A stretch of 64,000 nucleotides of DNA from Apium graveolens (Eukaryota; Streptophyta; Magnoliopsida; Apiales; Apiaceae), in the NCBI RefSeq assembly GCF_009905375.1, contig NC_133650.1, positions 304,021,203 through 304,085,202 on the forward strand, written 5' to 3'. Of this stretch, positions 52,797 through 62,879 are shown piece after piece (the first letter of the stretch is position 1; every line of letters begins with the position of its first letter). The position numbers were made by a program, and so were the translations under genes. Under the pieces are notes generated by a model. It was given only the letters and a program-made list of their open reading frames with translations, did not search any database and was not told the DNA's origin.

Positions 52797-53015
52797 ATAT
52801 CACAACCTTAGCTTGACTTGTAACACCAGAGACAAATCCTGTAACACCAGCTTGTAGTGGTTTAGGGATGAACTCTGATGCTTTTTCTTGAACTTGTGCA
52901 TCAGGAATTGGATCTGCAGTTGTCTTCCTCTTTCTGGTAAGCTTAGTGGCTTCTTGTTCATTGTCTTCAAAGAGAAACTCTGCCTTTGTAATCCATGATC
53001 AGGGCGCATATTAAC
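52797..53015 (-). pseudogene. Fragment resembling the extra ORF of SIRE elements, inside the organelle-like block
   Basis: On the minus strand, one frame reads FLFEDNEQEATKLTRKRKTT and then continues with PIPDAQVQEKASEFIPKPLQ. This Lys/Glu-rich style, and the TTCTGATG-type words, match the additional ORF of the SIRE elements rather than mitochondrial DNA. No long match to A or C can be drawn, so the assignment is tentative. Confidence 0.4.
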
Positions 53016-53040
53016 ATCGACTATGCAATCACATGCTAAC

Positions 53041-53270
53041 AGCTCTTTCTATTAGGGCCTTCTCTAATAGGGAAAAGCCCTCCATTTTCGTCAAATGACC
53101 TGGCCTCCCCTGGCGCTTCCACCATCCGGGCCCCCTTTCCTCCCTATGCTCCCCCGGCGCGGGCCTACCACGCTTCACGCCTGCGGCGTTTTCGTCAAAA
53201 GGCCTTTGCTAGTAGTGCCGTCCTCCCCGCTGGCTGTATAGGAGGGTTGTCCCTCGCTATATGTTGAATA
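53041..53270. other. Probable NUMT, second part
   Basis: A GC-rich run (cccccggcgcgggcctacca, cctgcggcgttttcgtcaaa) unlike any nearby nuclear DNA. The word ttttcgtcaaa occurs twice, near 53085 and 53190. Organelle origin is likely but not proven. Confidence 0.5.
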
Positions 53271-53327
53271 CAGAGTTGACCAAAATCTTGAATTTTATTT
53301 AAATAAACTATATGTACTGATCTATAA

Positions 53328-53939
53328 TGTTAGATATATTTGATAATGTCATGACTAATATAATTTATGTTTAGATTTCAGATCTTACTTAACAGGACAA
53401 GTCAGTACTTAACCATTAATCAGTACTTATACTGGAAGTCAGGACTTAAGGATATCAGTACTTATATTATCAGGAGATAATCATCAGAAGTTAGATATCA
53501 GAACTTAAGTGCTGAAGGACGATCAGATAAGGACAGTAGATGATTAAAGGAAAGAAGATCGAGATAAATATAAGAAGAGATATGCATGAAGAAGGAGTTC
53601 CATGAAGAATGGAATACTTGGAAGAAAAGATATCTGATTGATATATTTTAGGAAGCAGAATTATATTCCATATCAATTAGCGATTATCTTGTAACTGTGT
53701 AGTATATAAACACAGACATAGGGTTTACACTATAAGTATTATCATATTCGAGAAGATTATTCATAGTAACCCTAGCAGCTCTCGTGATATTTGTTCATCA
53801 CTGAGAGGTAACAGTTCCATACTGTAACAGAGTTTATTGTTTCAATAAAGTTTGTTTTCTGTTACTTAATATATTAAAGTTCGATTTGATTGTATTATAC
53901 ACTGTATTCACCCCCCTCTACAGTGTGTGTGACCTAACA
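53328..53939 (+). repeat. 5' LTR of element D
   Basis: Starts TGTTAGATATATTTG and ends GACCTAACA. TATA near 53702 (TATATAAA). Clearly the same family as the LTRs of A and C. Confidence 0.93.
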
Positions 53940-53941
53940 AG

Positions 53942-53953
53942 TGGTATCAGAGC
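53942..53953 (+). other. Primer binding site of element D
   Basis: TGGTATCAGAGC two bases after the LTR, complementary to initiator tRNA-Met. Confidence 0.95.
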
Positions 53954-53995
53954 TAATCTGTTAACACACATACAGTTAAAGATCCAAACACAATC

Positions 53996-56332
53996 ATGTC
54001 TGACAGAGAAACTCCAACTAAGCCTACCAAAACTGAAGAACCTCCAAAGACACAAATTCAAAGTCGGTATGAGACTATCAGAGTTCCCATACTGAGACCA
54101 TCTGAATATCCCATATGGAAGGTAAGGATGACCATGTTCCTGGAAGCAACAGATCCAGAATACCTTGATAGAATCAAGGAAGGGCCTCACAAACCAACCA
54201 AGCTCGCAGTTGCAGTTGCAGGTGAATCAGCAAAGACCGTACCAAAGGAGAAGAGTGATTATACTGCTGAAGATATAGCATCAATTGCTAAGGATGCTAA
54301 GGTACGACACTTACTGCATAGTGCCATTGATAATGTAATGTCAAACAGGGTAATCAACTGCAAGACTGCTGAGGAGATATGGGATGCTCTGGAAACAAGG
54401 TGTCAGGGAACTGACACAATTAAGAAGAACATGAAGACAATACTCACTCAAGAGTATGAACACTTTGACTCAAAGACTAATGAGTCATTGAATGATTTAT
54501 ATGATAGATTTGTCAAACTTTTGAATGATTTGTCATTGGTTGACAAAGAGTATGATTTTGAAGATTCAAACCTTAAATTCCTGTTAGCTCTTCCTGAATG
54601 CTGGGATTTGAAGGCAACAACAATAAGAGATAATTACAATCTTGATAAAACAACTCTTGATGAAATCTATGGAATGCTCAAGACTCATGAACTTGAGATG
54701 GAACAAAGAAGCAAGAGGAAAGGAGGAAAGTCAAGGACAGTTGCTCTTAAGGCTGAAGAAGAATCCCCCAAAGCAGCTTCCTCAAGGAAAGACAAGGGTA
54801 AAGCTCTTGTTATAAAGTCTGAAACTGAGTCATCAAGTTCTGAAAGTGATGATGACTCAGATTCTGAAAGCTTGCCTGAGACTGATGCTGATGAGGAGAT
54901 GATGAAGCTGTGTGCTCTTATGGTGAAAGGAATCACAAAGATTGCATATAGGAAGTTCAGGAAGGGAAAGAAGTTTTCCAGGAAAGGCATAAGTTCTGAT
55001 AAGAAGAATTTCAGAAGATCTGAAGGCAGAGGAGGAAAGTCTGACAGAGGAGATTATACCAATGTTAAATGCTATAACTGTGGTGAGAAAGGCCACATAT
55101 CTCCTGATTGCAAGAAGGAAAAGGGTGACAAAGGCAAGGCTCTTGTCACAAAGCAGAAAAGCTGGACAGACACCTCAGACTCTGAAAGTGAGAAGAACTA
55201 TGCATTGATGGTAAATGCTGATAAAGAAAGTGCTGAGAGCAGTTCTGAAGCTGCTGAAACAAAGGTACCTCAGACTACTTATGCTTTTCATACTGATGAT
55301 ATTAATGAGTTGAGAAGATATCTTAAAACCATGTTTGTTAGTTATAGAGATCAAACTTTAACATGTGAAAGATTAACTTCTGAAAATCTTGCTTTTAAGA
55401 AAAGAAATGATTTCTTAGAAAAAGAGTTAGTCATGTTCCATCAAACTCAGAAGGATAGAGATGATGCTTTTTATGTTAGGGATGAAGTGCTAAAAATGAA
55501 TGAATCTCTAAAAACTGAGTTAGAAAAGGAAAGAGAGATTATCAGGACTTGGACTAACTCTGGCAAAACAACTCAAAATTTGCTAAGTAGTGGAAACTGG
55601 AAAGAGGGCTTAGGTTATGGAGAAGATAAGAATGATAAAGGAACTGAAGAAATTAAGCTTGTTGTTAAGCAAAAGCCAAAGTTAAAACCTGTTAAGTTTG
55701 TAACTGTAAAGTCTGAAAATGAGAAATCAGAAGTTAAAGAGGAATTAACTTCTGACAAACTAAAACAGGAAAAGACAGCTGAAGTGAACATAGGCTTAAT
55801 GACAAAGAAGCAGCTTAAGCATAAGCTGAAAGATGTTAAGAATGCAAACAAGGTAAAATCACCTAGGAAAAATAGGAATGGAAAGGAAGGTGTGAATAAA
55901 AGCAATGATTATAAACCTGTTCCTGATGCTCCTAGGAAAACATGTCATAACTGTGGAAGTTCTAACCATCTGGCTTCTTTTTGCAGGAAGAATAAGAATA
56001 TTAACTCCTTACCTTCAAAATCAGGAGTTAAGAGTCAGTCTGTTAGATACAAACCACAAAATCCTTGTTTTCATTGTGGTAGTTTATGGCATTCCATTTA
56101 TACTTGTAAGGAATATCATAGTTTGTACTATGATTATTATCAAATAAAACCTTCTTTGAAGAAAGTTTTCATTGTTCCTTCTAGTGTAAATTCTGATTCA
56201 AAGTCTGATAGTGTAAGTTCTGATAAGAAAAATGTTAACATAAACTCTGATGCTAAATCCGCTGCAAATGTTAACAAACTTAATAAGGCCAAAGGATCCA
56301 AGCAAGTCTGGGTCCTTAAAACTAATAATTAG
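53996..56332 (+). CDS. gag of element D, intact, three zinc knuckles
   Basis: A 778-codon frame starting MSDRETPTKPTKTEEP. The N-terminal ~240 residues are the copia Gag core (RPSEYPIWKVRMTMFLEATD; AKVRHLLHSAIDNVMSNR; KTTLDEIYGMLKTHELEM). A Ser/Asp-rich acidic run is followed by a basic stretch and CCHC knuckle 1 at residues 359-372 (CYNCGEKGHISPDC). A coiled-coil-like region is next (residues about 455-520, NDFLEKELVMFHQTQKDRDD). Knuckles 2 and 3 are at residues 650-663 (CHNCGSSNHLASFC) and 691-704 (CFHCGSLWHSIYTC). It is much larger than the roughly 300-residue Gag of simple copia elements. It ends in TAG; the pol frame is the same, five codons further on. Confidence 0.93.
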   Translation: MSDRETPTKPTKTEEPPKTQIQSRYETIRVPILRPSEYPIWKVRMTMFLEATDPEYLDRIKEGPHKPTKLAVAVAGESAKTVPKEKSDYTAEDIASIAKDAKVRHLLHSAIDNVMSNRVINCKTAEEIWDALETRCQGTDTIKKNMKTILTQEYEHFDSKTNESLNDLYDRFVKLLNDLSLVDKEYDFEDSNLKFLLALPECWDLKATTIRDNYNLDKTTLDEIYGMLKTHELEMEQRSKRKGGKSRTVALKAEEESPKAASSRKDKGKALVIKSETESSSSESDDDSDSESLPETDADEEMMKLCALMVKGITKIAYRKFRKGKKFSRKGISSDKKNFRRSEGRGGKSDRGDYTNVKCYNCGEKGHISPDCKKEKGDKGKALVTKQKSWTDTSDSESEKNYALMVNADKESAESSSEAAETKVPQTTYAFHTDDINELRRYLKTMFVSYRDQTLTCERLTSENLAFKKRNDFLEKELVMFHQTQKDRDDAFYVRDEVLKMNESLKTELEKEREIIRTWTNSGKTTQNLLSSGNWKEGLGYGEDKNDKGTEEIKLVVKQKPKLKPVKFVTVKSENEKSEVKEELTSDKLKQEKTAEVNIGLMTKKQLKHKLKDVKNANKVKSPRKNRNGKEGVNKSNDYKPVPDAPRKTCHNCGSSNHLASFCRKNKNINSLPSKSGVKSQSVRYKPQNPCFHCGSLWHSIYTCKEYHSLYYDYYQIKPSLKKVFIVPSSVNSDSKSDSVSSDKKNVNINSDAKSAANVNKLNKAKGSKQVWVLKTNN

Positions 56333-56350
56333 TGGTCTTTGTGATTGCAG
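56333..56350 (+). promoter_or_regulatory. Gag-pol junction with in-frame stops and a splice-acceptor-like site
   Basis: After the last Gag codons the frame reads TAG TGG TCT TTG TGA TTG CAG and continues into protease. The TGA is shared with element C, which has no TAG. The string tctttgtgattgcag looks like a 3' splice site. Pol must be reached by readthrough or by splicing. Confidence 0.5.
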
Positions 56351-58072
56351 GGCAACAGGAAAAATATTCTAGTTCTGGACAGTGGATGTTCAGGACATAT
56401 GACTGGAAATAAGGCCCTGCTATCAGACTTTGTGGAGAAAGCTGGCCCAAGTGTTTCTTATGGAGATGACAACATTGGAAAAATATTGGGATATGGCAAT
56501 ATCAATCTTGGAAATGTCATAATTAAAGAAGTAGCTCTGGTCTCAGGACTTAAACACAATCTGCTGAGTATAAGTCAAATCTGTGACAGAGGTTATCATG
56601 TTGATTTCTTTGAAGAACACTGTGAAATTGTGAGTAAATCTAAAGGCAAAGTTGTTCTGAAAGGATACAGGCGTGGTAACATTTATGAAGCTAAGCTTTC
56701 AACAAGTACTGATGGTTCTGCAATTTGTCTGATGAGTAGAGCATCAATTGAAGAAAACTGGAATTGGCACAAGAAACTCTCTCATTTAAATTTCAACAAT
56801 ATAAATGAACTGGTCAAGAAAAATCTTGTGAGAGGACTGCCAAAGTCAGTATTTGCTCCTAATGGCCTTTGTGATTCCTGTCAGAAAGCCAAACAAAGAA
56901 AATCTTCTTTTAAGAGCAAGACCGAATCATCAATTCTTGAGCCTTATCATCTATTACATGTTGATCTATTTGGTCCAGTGAATGTCATGTCTATTGCAAA
57001 GAAGAAGTATGCGTTGGTCATAATGGATGAGTTCACCGGATACACATGGGTGTATTTTTTGCACACAAAAAGTGAAACTGCATCTATCTTGATTGATCAT
57101 GTCAAACATCTGGATAAATTGGTCAAAGATTCTGTGAAAATTTTAAGGAGTGATAATGGCACTGAGTTCAAGAATTTGATAATGGAAGAGTTCTGCAAAA
57201 ACCATGGAATAAAGCAGGAATTTTCTGCTCCTGGAACTCCACAGCAAAATGGAGTTGTTGAAAGGAAGAATAGAACTCTCATTGAAGCTGCATGTACAAT
57301 GCTTGAAGAAGCAAAGCTTCCAACCTATTTCTGGGCTGAAGTTGTGCAGACTGCTTGTTTTACTCAAAATGCAACACTCATTAACAATCATGGAAAAACA
57401 CCATATGAGATGGTGAAGAAAAAGAAGCCAAATCTGAAATACTTTCATGTATTTGGATGCAAGTGTTTTGTTCTCAAGACTCATCCTGAACAGCTATCCA
57501 AGTTTGATCTAAAAGCTGATGAAGGAATCTTTGTTGGATATCCACTTTCCACAAAAACCTTCAGAGTCTATAATTTGAGAACAAAAGTGGTCATGGAATC
57601 TATCTATGTCTCTTTTGATGACAAGAAGATTACTGGTCTTGAATATTTCATTGACCATGATCAGCTGAGATTTGAAAATGAAGACTCAAATTCTGATACT
57701 GAAAATCCTGACAGTCTAAGTCCTGATACTGTAAACTCTGATAGATTAAACTCTGATGTTATTGAAATTGTGGTGACTACGTCAAAAGAAGATGCACCTA
57801 TGCAGGGGGAGCATACTCAAGATCTTACCACATCTCAAGAAACATCAGAACATACATCTGGCTCTTCAAGTTCTGATTCGTCAAGTTCTGATAAGCCAAG
57901 TTCTGCCAGTGCTGAAAATCTAAATTCTGAAGAATCCAACTCAGAGAGCATAGTTTCAGGGGGAGCATCAGAAATGAAAATGAAGACAGCATGGATCATG
58001 GGGGAGCATCCAGTTCTAGATAAAACCTTCGATCTACAAGGAAGTGGACAAAATCACATACACCTGATTTGA
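56345..58072 (+). CDS. Protease, integrase and linker of element D pol
   Basis: One open frame in phase with gag. Protease: [10 protein letters not shown] at about 56378. Integrase zinc region: WHKKLSHLN and CDSCQKAKQ. Catalytic triad present: HVDLFGPV (about 56960), RSDNGTEF (about 57150) and [10 protein letters not shown] (about 57258). A C-terminal integrase part ([20 protein letters not shown]) and a Ser/Asp-rich linker follow. A frameshift near 57970-58070 separates it from RT. The first ATG lies after the catalytic DSG, so translation from an internal ATG would lose the protease active site. Confidence 0.92.
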   Translation: MQGNRKNILVLDSGCSGHMTGNKALLSDFVEKAGPSVSYGDDNIGKILGYGNINLGNVIIKEVALVSGLKHNLLSISQICDRGYHVDFFEEHCEIVSKSKGKVVLKGYRRGNIYEAKLSTSTDGSAICLMSRASIEENWNWHKKLSHLNFNNINELVKKNLVRGLPKSVFAPNGLCDSCQKAKQRKSSFKSKTESSILEPYHLLHVDLFGPVNVMSIAKKKYALVIMDEFTGYTWVYFLHTKSETASILIDHVKHLDKLVKDSVKILRSDNGTEFKNLIMEEFCKNHGIKQEFSAPGTPQQNGVVERKNRTLIEAACTMLEEAKLPTYFWAEVVQTACFTQNATLINNHGKTPYEMVKKKKPNLKYFHVFGCKCFVLKTHPEQLSKFDLKADEGIFVGYPLSTKTFRVYNLRTKVVMESIYVSFDDKKITGLEYFIDHDQLRFENEDSNSDTENPDSLSPDTVNSDRLNSDVIEIVVTTSKEDAPMQGEHTQDLTTSQETSEHTSGSSSSDSSSSDKPSSASAENLNSEESNSESIVSGGASEMKMKTAWIMGEHPVLDKTFDLQGSGQNHIHLI

Positions 58073-59325
58073 TAATTGGAAATCCTGATGCAGGTGTCAG
58101 AACTAGAACATGTACTTCAAATGAATGTCTTTACAATTCTTTTCTCTCTCAGACTGAGCCAAAGAAAGTGGAAGAATCTCTTCAAGATGTTGATTGGGTG
58201 CAAGCAATGCAGGAAGAGTTAAATGAATTTGAAAGAAACAAAGTCTGGACCCTAGTGCCAAGACCAAAGAATAGATCTGTTGTTGGTACAAAATGGGTGT
58301 TCAGAAACAAAACTGATAGTGATGGCATAATTACAAGGAATAAGGCAAGACTGGTTGCAAAAGGATATTCTCAACAGGAGGGAATTGATTATGATGAAAC
58401 ATTTGTACCAGTTGCTAGGTTAGAAGCCATAAGGATATTTTTGGCTTATGCTGGTCACAAAAAGTTTACTGTCTTTCAAATGGATGTGAAAAGTGCTTTT
58501 CTCAATGGAGAATTGGAGGAGGAAGTATATGTTGAACAACCTCCAGGCTTTGTAGATTCCAAATATCCAGATTATGTCTACAGGCTTGATAAAGCACTTT
58601 ATGGACTTAAGCAAGCTCCTAGAGCATGGTATGAGACTTTAGCTCAGTTTCTTCTGGAAAGTGGATTCAACAGAAGAACAATAGACAAAACACTGTTCTA
58701 CCTCAACCATGGAAAGGACTTACTTCTCGTCAAGATTTATGTTGATGATATCATTTTTGGGTCTACAAATGACAGACTTTGCAAGAAGTTTGCCAAACGA
58801 ATGCAGTCAAAATATCAGATGAGTATGATGGGGGAACTTAGCTATTTTCTGGGCCTTCAAGTCAAGCAGAATGAAGAAGGCACTTTTATTTGTCAAACTA
58901 AGTACACCAGAAACTTGCTAAAGAAATTCGGAATACAAGATTGTTCAAGTGCATTCACTCCCAAGGCCACTGCAACAAAACTAGATAAGGATACTGGTAA
59001 ATCAGTAGATATTACTGATTACAGAGGTATGATTGGCTCTCTACTCTATCTAACTGCTAGTAGACCTGATATCATGTATGCTACCTGTCTTTGTGCAAGA
59101 TTTCAAGCAGATCCAAGAGAACCTCACTTAACAGCTGTGAAAAGAATCTTTAAGTATCTTAAAGGAACAGCTGATCTGGGATTGTGGTATCCTAGAGAAT
59201 CAGATTTTAAACTAATAGGTTACTCAGATGCAGATTTTGCAGGTTGCAAATTTGACAGGAAAAGCACAAGTGGAAGCTGCCAATTTCTTGGAGGCAGATT
59301 GGTTTCTTGGTTCAGCAAGAAATAA
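58069..59325 (+). CDS. Reverse transcriptase and first part of RNase H, element D
   Basis: A 418-codon frame, from NDECLYN-type start region through [53 protein letters not shown] and the catalytic YVDDIIFGS (58738). It ends with RNase H motif [13 protein letters not shown] and a TAA at 59323 where C has a Gln codon. The frame continues as RNase H at 59326. Confidence 0.92.
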   Translation: MIIGNPDAGVRTRTCTSNECLYNSFLSQTEPKKVEESLQDVDWVQAMQEELNEFERNKVWTLVPRPKNRSVVGTKWVFRNKTDSDGIITRNKARLVAKGYSQQEGIDYDETFVPVARLEAIRIFLAYAGHKKFTVFQMDVKSAFLNGELEEEVYVEQPPGFVDSKYPDYVYRLDKALYGLKQAPRAWYETLAQFLLESGFNRRTIDKTLFYLNHGKDLLLVKIYVDDIIFGSTNDRLCKKFAKRMQSKYQMSMMGELSYFLGLQVKQNEEGTFICQTKYTRNLLKKFGIQDCSSAFTPKATATKLDKDTGKSVDITDYRGMIGSLLYLTASRPDIMYATCLCARFQADPREPHLTAVKRIFKYLKGTADLGLWYPRESDFKLIGYSDADFAGCKFDRKSTSGSCQFLGGRLVSWFSKK

Positions 59326-59694
59326 AAGTCAATTTCCATATCAACTGCAGAAGCAGAGTATATTGCTGCAGGAAGCTGTTGTGCACAGATTCTTTGGATG
59401 AAGAATCAGTTACTGGATTATGGGTTAACATATTTCAAAATCCCTATTTACTGTGATAATCAAAGTGCTATTGCTATGACAGGTAATCCAGTTCAACACT
59501 CTATGACAAAGCACATCAGCATCAGGTACCACTTCATAAGGGAACATGTGGATGAAGGTACAGTGGAATTGCACTTTGTCCCAACAGATCAACAACTAGC
59601 AGATATCTTCACAAAACCACTGTGTGAAGCCACCTTTACAAGATTGGTAAATGAACTTGGAATGGTTTTAGGTTCTTTTTCTAAATCTGTCTAG
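59326..59694 (+). pseudogene. RNase H, second part, element D
   Basis: Continues the RNase H after the TAA: VSISTAEAEYIAAG (Glu motif), YCDNQSAIAM (Asp motif), [20 protein letters not shown] and LADIFTKPL, ending GSFSKSV at 59694. No further defect seen in this part. Confidence 0.9.
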
Positions 59695-59924
59695 TTTATG
59701 TTCTGTTTCATTAGACTTTATGATCAGTATTTACAGAATGTAATCTCTTTGTGTATTCTGTGATTAATTGTAATATGCGCTCAAGTACTGATTGTTGTCT
59801 GATATATGTTTCTAAACTCTGATAAGTGATATGTCTGTCTAAGTAACCATTCAATCCTATGAGGATAATTGTGTTAGATACTGACCTAGTAGTCTTCAAT
59901 AAATAAATGATCCCATGTAAGAAG

Positions 59925-60024
59925 NNNNNNNNNNNNNNNNNNNNNNNNNNNNNNNNNNNNNNNNNNNNNNNNNNNNNNNNNNNNNNNNNNNNNNNNNNNN
60001 NNNNNNNNNNNNNNNNNNNNNNNN
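59925..60024. other. Assembly gap of 100 N
   Basis: A run of exactly 100 N, the usual placeholder for a gap of unknown size. The sequence on its two sides belongs to different copia elements (D and E), so an unknown amount of DNA is missing. Confidence 0.97.
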
Positions 60025-60219
60025 TATAGAGAAGTGTACAAAGGCAAGTCTAGACACTTAGGTGTTAGACACAGCATGATTCGAGAGCTTATCATGCATG
60101 GTGTTATATCAGTGGAGTTTATAAGAACTCAACATAATTTAGCCGATCATTTGACCAAAGGGTTGAGAAGAGATCTTGTGTACAAATCGGCTGTAGGGGT
60201 GGGATTAAAGTCCATCTAA
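60025..60219 (+). pseudogene. RNase H C-terminus of copia element E
   Basis: The frame reads KSRHLGVRHSMIRELIMHGV, then RTQHNLADHLTKGLRRDLVY. This is the end of a copia RNase H of a different lineage from A, C and D (compare their [16 protein letters not shown] and LADIFTKPL). It is cut by the gap on the left. Confidence 0.85.
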
Positions 60220-60735
60220 AATTTCTCATGTTGAGATACCCAATTCCCATCTAATATGACATTAGATGTTGAATTCAATGCGGAAAGCTTAACATCTAGA
60301 GATTGGAATACATTAATAGTATCATCCCAAGGTATGTGTTCAGACCTGCAAGTTGAGGAGGTTGAAGTTTATCTTATTAATAGTTCTTTTGAAAAATTGC
60401 ATATGCAGGTGCAAGAATAAAGAGCTATCTATGTGAGCATGAAGTTTAGCTGCTTCAAGAAGTTAGGACTTGACTTTATTATGCTTATGAAGGATTAGGA
60501 CACAAGGCTAGTAAAAGATAGTGTCAAGTGAGAACATTTGAGAATGTAAAGTTATGTGTATATTATCTTCATGTATTCATTATGAATAACAGAGGTTCAA
60601 TCAGTTGTGATACCTTGATATTCGAATATTTAGGATATGTAATATACTAATATGAAATTCAATCGTCATGATATTTCATGGATGCATAAATTTGTTGTTT
60701 GTTGTGATTTTGTTTAGTTAATTATGGATTACGCT
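60220..60735 (+). other. Internal non-coding region of element E after pol
   Basis: About 520 bp without ORFs between the RNase H end and the polypurine tract. AT-rich. Confidence 0.65.
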
Positions 60736-60750
60736 AAAATGGGGGAGGAT
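60736..60750 (+). other. Polypurine tract of element E
   Basis: aaaatgggggaggat directly precedes the LTR start TGTTAGATAT. Confidence 0.85.
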
Positions 60751-61185
60751 TGTTAGATATTTTAGTGTAATTGGATTAAATAGTTGACCAATGTGGTGTG
60801 CATGCTTGTTTGAGTTTATTATGATTTTCGGTATTGGCGGGGGTTGGTGTTAATGTGAAAAGACATGTCTTTTAGACACAACTGCATACCTCAAAGGACG
60901 TGTCTTTTGGACATGTATGGATGTATTTTAGGACATGTATGGACGTGTCTTAGGACATGTCTTTTGGACACCTATATAATACTTGCAACAGATTTGGCCA
61001 TCGATATAGAAAAAAAACAAAAGGTTGGTTGTTGAATTCACACAAAATACATCATTCTCTATACTTATATTCTGATTTTATCCGGTTGAAAAGTTTGGAT
61101 AACCACCAAATTGTTTCAATCTGAAATTGTTTGTCAAGACTTCAGAATAATCGAAGTTATTCAATTTTTCTACAACAAGTTGCAC
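60751..61185 (+). repeat. 3' LTR of element E (right end approximate)
   Basis: Starts TGTTAGATATTTTAG after the tract. It has a TATA box TATATAAT at 60973-60980 and, just before it, an array of related words (gtcttttggacatgtatgga and similar, 60861-60972). The end is set near ctacaacaagttgca by style only. Confidence 0.65.
60861..60972 (+). repeat. Repeated ggacatgtcttttggaca-type words upstream of the element E TATA box
   Basis: At least five partial copies of the palindromic-core word acatgt/gtcttttggaca in 110 bases. Such short repeats in the U3 of copia LTRs often act as promoter elements, as known for the tobacco elements Tnt1 and Tto1. The array sits right in front of the TATA box. Confidence 0.6.
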
Positions 61186-61239
61186 CCTAGTTTGTAAATT
61201 ATGGTATTTTTTAATCAAATCATCTCAATTTATCAACAC

Positions 61240-62250
61240 TCATCTCTATGGTCCAAATAACAGCAAGTACTTGTTATGCCAGTCTTACCCTGATGAATAT
61301 TCTTTATATTCTGATTTTGAACCATATGGGAATTGTTTCACATCACCGGTTTCCTCGTGGGCTAAAACATAAACATGTTAAGGTGCATATCTGCTGCAAT
61401 GGAGGTGATTTGCTATACGAAGACTCATAAAATTGAGAAATCTATCTCTGGAACCCTTTTGTTAGAAATTGAAAATCATTCATATGTTTGTAGAGGAACA
61501 TTATCGCGAAGGTGTTTGCAGAAACTTTTGGCTTTTGCTTCGATGCGGAGAAAAGCGTTACCAGGTTGTGAAAATTAATTATACCACAGTGACATCTTTG
61601 GTTGATGTGTACATTCTGAGGAGTAATAATTTGAAAATCATCGGTGATTCTTGTCCAGGTGCCCGGTTTCCGCTAAGAGGGCACAATTTAGTGTATACTA
61701 AGGAACATTGCTCTGGCTGGCAGAGGAAAGTCAGGGCTGTAAGGTTTGTTGCATTAAATATGAATAATGCTATGTTTCGAGAGGCCTTAATGATTTATAA
61801 TAATTTTCAGCCTTCATTAGGTATATGGAGTTTCGGTAGCTGGTATCTTAAAGTGGACGCTAATTCCCTTGTTATCTTGAGCAGAATTGGTCTTTCTTGT
61901 GTTTGTATAGTGAAAGTATATGATGAAAGTCTTGAATTGTTATATACAGATAATGTTGATCAGAGTCTTAGTAATCACTGTTCTCTGTTAGGTTTCGGAA
62001 ATACCGTGAAGCTCTCTTTCACACATACAAATTTACTCCGTTTCAGCTACCCAAAAAAAAGATAGTTTCATATGATTTTGGTGCCAAACAAATGACAGAT
62101 TTATTTTCGACCAGCAAATGTATTTTCTCTGCCAATTCTTTGGTTGAGACTCTTGTGCTACTAGATGAGAGTGACGAGGAAGTGGTTGGATGGTAGAAAA
62201 TGGTTAAGATTCTTAAAACCTTGTTTCTGAAGACTTCGAACTGTAAGTAG
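61240..62250 (+). pseudogene. F-box (F-box-associated type) protein pseudogene
   Basis: Fragments in shifting frames fit the region following the F-box in plant F-box/FBA proteins. At 61240-61370: YLLCQSYPDEYSLYSDFEPY. At 61385-61470: ICCNGGDLLYEDS and EIYLWNPFVRN, the usual CNGL...LWNP pattern. The frame 61469-62065 then reads VVKINYTTVTSLVDVYILRS and later PLRGHNLVYTKEHCSG and GSWYLKVDAN. Stops within the LWNP region and frameshifts near 61430 and 62065 make it non-functional. The F-box itself is not seen; the element E LTR lies close upstream. Confidence 0.65.
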
Positions 62251-62259
62251 CTTGACAAA

Positions 62260-62875
62260 TTTTAATTTTGCACTGCATTCGTAGGATTCACAGAATTGTA
62301 GAATAATATGCCAACCTCAGGAGTTTGGTTCAAAGTTATTAAATGATTTTTGTGAATTGCTAGGTAATGAGTATTTTGTTTTTGATGTTTGTGAACTGTT
62401 GGATTATCTTCATGTAGTTGTTAAAAGTGCTCAAGTTCGTTAGTTGTACAAACAAATTTAATTAGCACTCATTACCAACAAAGAGGGAAGAAGTCTTACC
62501 ACTAGACTTTAAACTAATCCTCAGTTAGGAGCAACGCTAGGGATCCCAAAATTGTTTCCGGATGCAGAGTGTTGTATTTCAATTCCATGTTAGCTGTACA
62601 ATGGTCTGTTCAGATGTCTCACTGGACGACAATGCCATCGCTGTAGTAGTGATAGTTGCCATATTGTAGTCAGGAAAGGTTATCATGCACACAGCTAGAG
62701 TGTTTTGATTGAAAGTGTTTGACATGAAACTATGAGACAATAGCTACCTCTAGTGATCCTTACATGTTCTGGATATCTAGCTCGAACTATATCCTTATAT
62801 ATCATAGAATCTCTTATGGTTATATTCAAAACCCTTGTTGAGCGAGTTTTGAGAATGTAGACGAAACATTTGTAA
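62260..62875. other. Intergenic DNA
   Basis: No gene recognised between the F-box relic and the UGT relic. Open frames are short and stop-rich. Confidence 0.5.
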
Positions 62876-62879
62876 TTGG

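Larger units (their letters stand above)
53328..59924 (+). mobile_element. Copia element D (SIRE lineage), best-preserved copy, cut by the assembly gap
   Basis: It has a 612-bp 5' LTR, primer site, an intact gag frame, a continuous protease-integrase frame, RT and RNase H. The post-pol spacer starts as in A (ttatgatcagtatttacaga near 59719), but the sequence meets the N run at 59925. The extra ORF and 3' LTR are therefore missing here. Defects seen: two stops between gag and pol, one frameshift before RT (near 58000) and a TAA at 59323. Confidence 0.93.

Noticed and set aside
59886..60095. Minus-strand ORF across the N run
   Set aside because: Most of its residues come from N and it has no meaning.
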